Shown here piece by piece: positions 1-4,890 of a stretch of 7,822 bases of DNA. The notes beneath the pieces were generated by a model. It did not search any database. It was not told the origin of the DNA and saw only the letters and a program-made list of their open reading frames with translations. The position numbers and the translations under genes were made by a program. This DNA comes from Candidatus Sivonenia alaskensis PMM_0068. GTDB taxonomy: Bacteria > Cyanobacteriota > Cyanobacteriia > Gloeobacterales > PMM-0068. The stretch covers positions 1 through 7,822 of the forward strand of contig CASBPW010000176.1 of the NCBI GenBank assembly GCA_949127685.1, written 5' to 3'. Position 1 is the stretch's first letter; every line of letters starts with the position of its first letter.

Positions 1-910
1 GCTCTTCGCGGAAGGCTTTAGCGATAGGAGAGCATCCTTCTGCCTGGGCCCCAGAGCAACGAACGTTCTTCTCGGCAACCAGCCCGGTCTTGATAAATTC
101 TTGGAAGCCTTTGTGAATCTTGGTGAAAAGAGAACCAGAGGCCAAAGGAGCGATGATGTGGTCAGGGAGTTCCCAGCCTAGTTGCTCGGCAATTTCAAAA
201 CCGATAGTCTTAGACCCTTCGGAGTAGTAGGGGCGGAGGTTGATATTCACAAAACCCCAACCATAACGGTCCGCCACCTCAGAACAGAGGCGATTGACTT
301 GGTCGTAGTTGCCTTCGACCGCTAAAACTTGGGGACCATAAATCAGGGTGCCGAGGACTTTTCCCGCTTCTAAGTTAGAAGGAATAAAGACAAAGCACTC
401 TAATCCAGCATGGGCTGCAATCGCTGCCGTGGAGTTAGCCAAATTTCCTGTACTCGCGCAGGCCACCGTCGTAAATCCTAATTCCCGTGCCCGAGTCAAA
501 GCGACAGAAACCACCCGGTCTTTGAAACTCAAGGTCGGGGTGTTGACCGCATCATTTTTAATAAAGAGTTCTTTTAAGCCCAATCGGCGTGCAAGGCGGT
601 CCGCTCTAACTAGGGGCGTCAGCCCCGTACCCAGATCAATCAAATTGTCAGAAGTGACAGGAAGGAAGGGACGGTAGCGCCAAATCGAAAGCGGCCCTGC
701 TTGGATAGTGGCTCGGGTAACTTGACGGGCAATTGCCTCATAGTCGTAATGAGCTTCTAGCGGTCCGAAGCAGAACTCACATACATGGGTAGCTTTCGCT
801 TCGTACTCAGTGCCACACTCACGACAACGTAAACCTTTGAGCGTGCATTGTGCACTCAAGGGCTGGGTGTTCGCAGTTAAGGAATCGGTAAGGAGCTGCC
901 TAGCAGTCAT
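1..910 (-). CDS. thrC: Threonine synthase, N-terminal 303 residues (3' end outside window)
   Basis: PLP-dependent enzyme that converts O-phospho-L-homoserine to L-threonine in the cytoplasm, the last step of threonine synthesis. The minus-strand reading begins at ATG 910-908 and stays open to the window edge. A four-cysteine ribbon lies near the N-terminus (C29, C32, C44, C47; CRECG then CEFC). The fold-type II PLP motif is LSFKDR, with the Schiff-base lysine at K130, followed by the phosphate-binding region CASTGNLANS (151-160). A long match to cyanobacterial ThrC runs through residues 200-300 (NINLRPYYSEGSKT, APLASGSLFTK). I recall such proteins as about 430 residues, so roughly the last third is missing here because of the window edge. 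No clear Shine-Dalgarno precedes the ATG. The gene lies 72 bp downstream of the ligase-family gene on the same strand, but a hairpin and a possible own promoter lie between them. Seen: motifs and frame. Known: family function. Confidence 0.95.
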   Translation of the reverse strand, partial: MTARQLLTDSLTANTQPLSAQCTLKGLRCRECGTEYEAKATHVCEFCFGPLEAHYDYEAIARQVTRATIQAGPLSIWRYRPFLPVTSDNLIDLGTGLTPLVRADRLARRLGLKELFIKNDAVNTPTLSFKDRVVSVALTRARELGFTTVACASTGNLANSTAAIAAHAGLECFVFIPSNLEAGKVLGTLIYGPQVLAVEGNYDQVNRLCSEVADRYGWGFVNINLRPYYSEGSKTIGFEIAEQLGWELPDHIIAPLASGSLFTKIHKGFQEFIKTGLVAEKNVRCSGAQAEGCSPIAKAFREE

Positions 911-938
911 AAAAGCAAGTTTTTTATGGGTTCGAAAA

Positions 939-958
939 AATATAACACGCCCTGTCAA
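939..958 (-). promoter_or_regulatory. Possible promoter elements upstream of thrC
   Basis: On the minus strand a perfect TTGACA (positions 958-953) is followed by TATATT (944-939), which lies 29 bp upstream of the thrC ATG. The spacing between the two hexamers is only 8 bp, so they cannot form one ordinary sigma-70 promoter. TATATT alone could be a -10 box with a poor -35 further upstream, or TTGACA could pair with a weak -10 nearer the gene. The start site is unknown. This is a weak assignment based only on hexamer matches in the 72-bp gap. Confidence 0.25.
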
Positions 959-969
959 GCCCTACAAAC

Positions 970-994
970 AATCCTGACTTTTTTAGTCAGGATT
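970..994 (-). terminator. Perfect 10-bp inverted repeat across the ligase stop codon, possible terminator or attenuator
   Basis: AATCCTGACT (970-979) and AGTCAGGATT (985-994) are exact reverse complements separated by five T (five A on the minus strand). The stop codon of the minus-strand ligase gene (985-983) lies at the edge of the arm and loop, so the last codons form one arm. On the minus strand the hairpin is followed by ATTGTTTGTAGG-type sequence, which is only loosely T-rich, so it is not a textbook intrinsic terminator. It sits between two co-oriented genes and could separate or attenuate their transcription, or act in mRNA stability. The repeat itself is certain; its function is inferred. 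Confidence 0.4.
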
Positions 995-2293
995 CATATT
1001 TTCATTGCCAAGGCCCCAGAGCAAAGCTAGCCACAGCCAGAACTGAGCATTCACCCGTGCATCGTTAAAAGGCACATCAAAAAGGCCAAAGATAAAATAG
1101 GCTCCTAAGGCTAATCCCAAGCCAATCGCGAACCAGCGAGTTTCTGTATCGAGCCTAGGCCAAGCACGAAACCCTCTCCAGAAAGAAAACCCGTAAAAGC
1201 CAAGGAGCGCAAGGGCTACAGGGAAGCCCATCTCTGAAAAATAGGTTAGATAAATGTTATGGGCGTGAAGGGTATCGCCCTTTTTCTTGTATATATTGTT
1301 CCCTACCGCAGGGTAGGACTGTAGCCCCCAACCTGTTAGGGGCCGAGCCAGTGCCATTTTCCAGGCAATATTCCAGGCTTCTACTCGATTCTGCGTTGAA
1401 GTATAGGATGCTGTGGTCTGGTCGATGCTGTCCTGAAGCTTAACCCAGATCACCTCTGGCACGACCCTGCGACTAACTTGAACCCATGATTGCTGAGGGG
1501 GGCCAAATCCTGCTACTAAACATAGTCCGATCGTAACCACCAAGATGGTAATACTCCAGAGCCGTTTGCCATAGGCTAAGAGGGCTCCAATGGCTAAAAA
1601 TACACCACCCCAAGCATTCCGCGACTGTGTTCCTATCAAGCTGCTAAAACTAACCAAGGCACTGTAGCCGCTCCACAAACGGGCAGGGATAGAAATCTTG
1701 CTGAGCGCTAGAGCCAATCCTACGGGCACCATCAACAAAAAATAAGCAGCGGCAAAGGTCGGCCAGGCGAAGAAGGAAGTGACGCGCTCAAGGACGCCAG
1801 GCTCTTGAGAACCGAGGTTGAGCGTAATCTTAGTCCCCCAATGATCCAAATTTAAAAGGATGAGTTCCTGGTTTTTATCTGAGGCCCATTCCAAAACACC
1901 CGCTGTTCCTGCGAGCACTCCACCGGCCAGAGACCATAGCAAGACTTGTTTTAGCTGTTCTGGAGTCTTCACTAAGCGAGTGATTAACCAGAAAAATAAA
2001 AAGAAAGGCAGGTAGTTGAACAAACCTGGCAAGCTGACGAGGGGGACGTACCCTAAAAGGCTTGTCACCAAGAGTCCTAGACTGATTAGGCTAAGTACCT
2101 TTATGGCCAGAACAGAATTTTTTGTCTTGTTGCCCTCTGATTTTCTGGCCCATAATTCTCCTCCAAGCGCGATCAGCCAGCACAAGAGGACCAGCACCAC
2201 ACTGACTGGAATCGTGGCGCATCCTATCAGGAAAAACCGCCATAACCAACTATCTTTAGGGGGATAAACTTTAGGAGGATAAACCTGACTCAT
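983..2293 (-). CDS. O-antigen ligase / Wzy (Wzy_C) family polytopic membrane protein
   Basis: A 436-residue integral membrane protein with about ten or more hydrophobic segments (roughly 20-43, 62-80, 92-107, 116-133, 175-199, 208-221, 228-241, 246-263, 350-372, 387-404, 415-428). Family signatures are SRNAWGG (R225), a large extracytoplasmic loop at about 264-345 containing NRVEAW (R303) and RPLTGWG, the histidine motif HAHNIYL (H343, H345), and a final FGLFD helix. Members join or polymerise lipid-linked glycans at the outer face of the inner membrane; cyanobacterial IctB belongs to the same broad family, so ligase, polymerase and transporter-annotated homologues cannot be told apart here. 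The start is ATG 2293, with no Shine-Dalgarno visible; the N-terminus carries a tandem VYPPK repeat. The gene is divergent from cobU with a 36-bp gap, so any promoter must overlap one of the two genes. No glycan cluster adjoins it directly. Confidence 0.85.
   Translation of the reverse strand: MSQVYPPKVYPPKDSWLWRFFLIGCATIPVSVVLVLLCWLIALGGELWARKSEGNKTKNSVLAIKVLSLISLGLLVTSLLGYVPLVSLPGLFNYLPFFLFFWLITRLVKTPEQLKQVLLWSLAGGVLAGTAGVLEWASDKNQELILLNLDHWGTKITLNLGSQEPGVLERVTSFFAWPTFAAAYFLLMVPVGLALALSKISIPARLWSGYSALVSFSSLIGTQSRNAWGGVFLAIGALLAYGKRLWSITILVVTIGLCLVAGFGPPQQSWVQVSRRVVPEVIWVKLQDSIDQTTASYTSTQNRVEAWNIAWKMALARPLTGWGLQSYPAVGNNIYKKKGDTLHAHNIYLTYFSEMGFPVALALLGFYGFSFWRGFRAWPRLDTETRWFAIGLGLALGAYFIFGLFDVPFNDARVNAQFWLWLALLWGLGNENMNPD
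2255..2284 (-). repeat. Tandem 15-bp duplication inside the ligase gene N-terminus
   Basis: TTTAGGGGGATAAAC (2255-2269) is immediately followed by TTTAGGAGGATAAAC (2270-2284), differing at one base. On the minus strand it is in frame and encodes VYPPK twice (residues 4-8 and 9-13), in the predicted cytoplasmic or N-terminal tail before the first membrane segment. It looks like replication slippage; the one difference is synonymous (CCC or CCT for proline). Confidence 0.9.
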
Positions 2294-2329
2294 GAACCCA
2301 AGTCAACGCGCTCATTTATCATCTCACTG

Positions 2330-2869
2330 ATGGCTCTCATCCTGATCACCGGACCGAGTCGTTCTGGAAAAAGTGAGTGGGCAGAAGCCCTAGCCCAAAG
2401 AACGACCCAACCGATCACCTACATTGCTACAGCGGTTCACAACCTGGACGATCCGGAATGGGAAGCACGCATTGCTCAGCATCAGCAAAGACGTCCTGAA
2501 TCCTGGAAAGTTCTTGAGCTAAATCGAGAATTAATTTCCTATCTGCAACAGCAGCAAGACCCTACCGCGTGTCTGCTCATTGATTCCCTTGGTACTTGGT
2601 TGGCTTCTTGGCTAGAAGAATCTGAGGAGAATTGGGAGCCGATCGCAACCGCATTCACGGAAGTGATCACAAACTACAAGGGGACCGTAATTCTTGTGAG
2701 TGAAGAAGTTGGCTGGGGCGTAGTTCCTGTCTATCCGATGGGAAGGCTTTTTCGAGATCGTTTAGGAACCCTGAATCAGACGCTAGGAGTAATGGCACAA
2801 GAAGCCTATCTAGTCGTTAGTGGCTATGCTCTGGATCTCAAAAAGTTCGGAATACCTACTCAAATGTAA
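2330..2869 (+). CDS. cobU: Bifunctional adenosylcobinamide kinase / adenosylcobinamide-phosphate guanylyltransferase
   Basis: Cytoplasmic enzyme of late cobalamin synthesis and salvage: it phosphorylates adenosylcobinamide, then transfers GMP to give adenosylcobinamide-GDP. At 179 residues the length fits CobU/CobP. The P-loop is GPSRSGKS (residues 8-15; K14, S15). H51 in the stretch IAQHQQRRP fits the guanylylated histidine of the family. The Walker B-like LLIDSLGTW (82-90) and the family signature VSEEVGWGVVP (123-133) with GRLFRDRLGTLNQ (138-150) are all present. The start is ATG 2330, directly before the P-loop strand as expected, without a clear ribosome binding site; an upstream 12-codon reading frame ends in TGATG overlapping this start. 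No other cobalamin gene is in the window and no cobalamin riboswitch can fit in the 36-bp gap. The 3' end overlaps the convergent epimerase-like gene by 10 bp. Confidence 0.95.
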   Translation: MALILITGPSRSGKSEWAEALAQRTTQPITYIATAVHNLDDPEWEARIAQHQQRRPESWKVLELNRELISYLQQQQDPTACLLIDSLGTWLASWLEESEENWEPIATAFTEVITNYKGTVILVSEEVGWGVVPVYPMGRLFRDRLGTLNQTLGVMAQEAYLVVSGYALDLKKFGIPTQM

Positions 2870-3789
2870 TCACTTAAGATTCCTTTAAGGGTGCTGTATT
2901 TAGAGTCAATTCCTAAAGTTTCAGGATTGGTTGCATTATATCGCAAATGACGCGTTTCCATCTGGAACCGCTCAAAGGGATCTATTTGAATGTTAAAGAC
3001 CTTAATAATTAATTGAACAAGAGGTGGAGAGAGATTAATCGTGAAAGGTATTTTATAACCTAGGTAATCGGCAAATTCTCTAATTACCTCTTCTGCTGTT
3101 ATATTTGGGTTGCCCAGTACGATATTTTTTTCTGAGGAACCATGCTCCACTATATGTTGAACAACCATAGCAATATCATAGGCATGAATGAAATGCAAAC
3201 TGCCATCTACGCGTAAAAAGCGCGCTATTTTTACCCAGCGAGCCACTTCCGGAATGCCCAATGAAACGGGGGTGTAAGGATTCTCTTTATCCCCTCCAAA
3301 AATGACCGTCGGATAGAGCGTAATAATCTTGTCATATACTTTCAAATCGGGAAGTTTCTCATGACAGACGTATTTGCTGCGAATATAGTCACTGCCTAGT
3401 TTTCCTGCCTCGGGCATCGGTTGGTGCCGATCATTTAAAATGCTGGCGGTAGAAAAGTAAAGAATTCGATGGCACCGAGAATCTTCCAAAAGTTGAAAAA
3501 GCTTTAAGGAAGCATCAAGATTGATTTCAAAAGGGGTATTGCCTCCTCCCCAAGCTGCAGCCAAATGGATCACTTGATCCATGGTTTTTAAGACTTCTTT
3601 ATAATTTTCTATTTGACCTAAATCTCCTTGATGTACCGTCAAATTTGGATAAGCGTCGGGGTCAAATTGAAGCTTCTTGGGGTTCCGTACGAGCAGGTGG
3701 AGATGATACTGGGAATCGGCAATCAAGCGACGAAAAACATAGTGTCCAACACAGCCGCTTGCCCCAGTCATAAAAATATTTTGCGTCAT
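2860..3789 (-). CDS. NAD(P)-dependent epimerase/dehydratase family protein (extended SDR)
   Basis: An extended short-chain dehydrogenase/reductase with an N-terminal Rossmann fold. The nucleotide-binding motif is TGASGCVG, the acidic strand end is QGDLG, then comes the HLAA motif, an FSTAS serine/threonine site, and the catalytic tyrosine-lysine pair Y-I-R-S-K (about residues 135 and 139 from this start). Family members act on nucleotide sugars, dihydroflavonol-type or other substrates; the substrate cannot be read from the sequence. I chose ATG 3789 (309 residues); the frame extends two codons further to a TTG at 3795. Both leave the first beta strand (NIFMTG) intact. GC content by eye is low in several stretches (about 30-35% in three 60-base samples: 2881, 3001, 3121) compared with about 53% in a sample from ilvB, though one sample (3241) reaches 50%. 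It points head-on into cobU and is divergent from the S41 protease gene over 30 bp. This could suggest a different origin, but AT content alone is not proof. Confidence 0.85.
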   Translation of the reverse strand: MTQNIFMTGASGCVGHYVFRRLIADSQYHLHLLVRNPKKLQFDPDAYPNLTVHQGDLGQIENYKEVLKTMDQVIHLAAAWGGGNTPFEINLDASLKLFQLLEDSRCHRILYFSTASILNDRHQPMPEAGKLGSDYIRSKYVCHEKLPDLKVYDKIITLYPTVIFGGDKENPYTPVSLGIPEVARWVKIARFLRVDGSLHFIHAYDIAMVVQHIVEHGSSEKNIVLGNPNITAEEVIREFADYLGYKIPFTINLSPPLVQLIIKVFNIQIDPFERFQMETRHLRYNATNPETLGIDSKYSTLKGILSDYI

Positions 3790-3819
3790 AATCAAAATGC
3801 TAAGTTTTGAAGAGAACCC

Positions 3820-4797
3820 TTGTCAATCCGCATTCAGACGGCGAGTAGGGCATTAGCCTTAGGGGTTGGCCTGATTCTTATATGGAATCCTCTGTCCATA
3901 CAAGCTCAGCAGGCCATTCCTGCACAAACTACTGAACCTCAAACCCAAACTCAGACCGATGGCTATCGCGGGCTAGTGACCAGGGTATGGCAAACGGTCC
4001 AGGACCGATATTATGATCCCGGATTTCGGGGGCTGGACTGGCAAAGCTATCAAAAAGCCTATGTCCAGCGTTCCTATGCCAAACCGGAACAGGCCTATAA
4101 AGCAGCGCAGGAACTCCTGAGTAAACTGCAAGACCGCTACACCCGTTTTCTGGCTCCTGCCCAATTCCAAAAAGTGGCGGTGCCCAGCGTAGGTCTTGCT
4201 AATCGGGAATCCAGCCCAGCCCTGGAAGCTAAAGCCTTGTCAGGAGTCGGTTATCTCAAACTCAATCGGTTTAATCCTCAAGCAGCCCCCCAAATGGCTC
4301 AAGCGATTCAGGACCTACAGGGTCAGGATGTTGCAGGGTTTATTTTGGACCTACGGGATAACCGGGGTGGGCTTTTTGATAGTGCCGTCCAGATCGCCCA
4401 GCAATGGCTAGGATCCGGTGTCGTAGCTCAAGTCTATGGGAGAGGGGGAAAACAGCAGATAGAAGTCCAAGGCCAAGCGCTTAGCCAATTGCCCTTGGTC
4501 GTCTTGGTCAACCAAAGTTCAGGTTCAGCCAGTGAGATCTTAGCAGGGGTTCTTCAAGAGCGTGGACGAGCAAAAATTATTGGACTAAAGACTTTTGGGA
4601 AGGCTTCCATCCAAACGGTATTTAGCGAAAAAGATGGGTCTGGTTTTTTGGTGACCACTGCTCATTACCTTCTTCCGTCCGGAAAAGACCTTGACCATCG
4701 GGGTATACAGCCCGATATCGTCGTTTTTGATGGACCGAGGAAAGACCAAGACCCTTCTCTAGCCAAAGCGCTGACGCTGTTTCAAAAAAAACTTTAA
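3820..4797 (+). CDS. Secreted S41 family (CtpA-like) serine protease lacking the PDZ domain
   Basis: A 325-residue exported protease related to carboxyl-terminal processing peptidases. The start is TTG 3820: an in-frame TGA lies at 3808-3810, no ATG or GTG precedes the signal peptide, and a weak AAGAG-type purine run is just upstream. The signal peptide is about residues 1-29 (R4, R10, hydrophobic 11-23, IQA before QQ). Residues 49-117 match the N-terminal cap of CtpA (VWQTVQDRYYDP, LQDRYTRFLAPAQF). Catalytic core: GYLKLNRF (144-151), FILDLRDNRGG (174-184), NQSSGSASEILAG with S236 as nucleophile, and TFGKASIQ with K261 as general base, 25 residues apart as in the family; GIQPD (295-299) closes the core. 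Only about 25 residues (120-143) separate cap and core where CtpA proteins normally carry a PDZ domain of about 90-100 residues. Likely a periplasmic or lumenal protease; substrate unknown. It is divergent from the epimerase-like gene and precedes ilvB by 93 bp. Confidence 0.9.
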   Translation: MSIRIQTASRALALGVGLILIWNPLSIQAQQAIPAQTTEPQTQTQTDGYRGLVTRVWQTVQDRYYDPGFRGLDWQSYQKAYVQRSYAKPEQAYKAAQELLSKLQDRYTRFLAPAQFQKVAVPSVGLANRESSPALEAKALSGVGYLKLNRFNPQAAPQMAQAIQDLQGQDVAGFILDLRDNRGGLFDSAVQIAQQWLGSGVVAQVYGRGGKQQIEVQGQALSQLPLVVLVNQSSGSASEILAGVLQERGRAKIIGLKTFGKASIQTVFSEKDGSGFLVTTAHYLLPSGKDLDHRGIQPDIVVFDGPRKDQDPSLAKALTLFQKKL

Positions 4798-4847
4798 CTT
4801 TCTCGGGCAATAAGACGTTTTTTCGGGCATACAGAACAGAATAGAAC

Positions 4848-4876
4848 TGGACTCTGAGTGTATTGAACACTACACT
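4848..4876 (+). promoter_or_regulatory. Candidate sigma-70 core promoter for ilvB
   Basis: TGGACT (4848-4853, 4 of 6 to TTGACA) and TACACT (4871-4876, 4 of 6 to TATAAT) are separated by exactly 17 bp in the 93-bp gap before ilvB. Transcription would begin near 4883 and give a very short leader of about 8 nt before the GTG start, which would fit the absence of any Shine-Dalgarno sequence. Both hexamers are imperfect, so this is a moderate-to-weak prediction. No terminator after the protease gene is evident, so read-through from it is also possible. Confidence 0.35.
4860..4873 (+). promoter_or_regulatory. GTA-N8-TAC motif, candidate NtcA binding site upstream of ilvB
   Basis: GTATTGAACACTAC matches exactly the consensus GTA-N8-TAC of NtcA, the cyanobacterial CRP-family nitrogen regulator. 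It partly overlaps a small inverted repeat AGTGT-ATTGA-ACACT (4857-4871). The motif lies between and over the predicted -35 and -10 of ilvB, and its centre is about 24 bp from the start codon. That is too close for the classic activator position near -41.5, so if used it would more likely repress. A six-base motif is expected about twice by chance in a window this size and about 2% of the time in this gap, so the assignment is suggestive only. Confidence 0.3.
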
Positions 4877-4890
4877 AGAGTGCTACGGTC

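Noticed and set aside
348..677. Plus-strand 109-codon reading frame
   Set aside because: It lies wholly inside thrC on the opposite strand, has a low-complexity basic translation without family motifs, and is a shadow of the conserved gene.
2294..2329. Cobalamin riboswitch upstream of cobU
   Set aside because: The gap to the divergent gene is only 36 bp, too short for the roughly 200-nt element, and no B12-box-like sequence was seen there.
2636..2650. HIP1 palindrome (GCGATCGC) near 2640
   Set aside because: The site reads CCGATCGC, one base off, and no full HIP1 octamer was noticed by eye in the window.
4803..4829. TCGGGCA repeated at 4803-4809 and 4823-4829
   Set aside because: It is a 7-bp direct repeat with no hairpin potential and no known site match; chance is sufficient.
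4798..4890. Leader peptide with branched-chain codons or attenuator before ilvB
   Set aside because: There is no ATG in the gap, no run of Ile, Leu or Val codons in a short frame, and no stem followed by a T-run.
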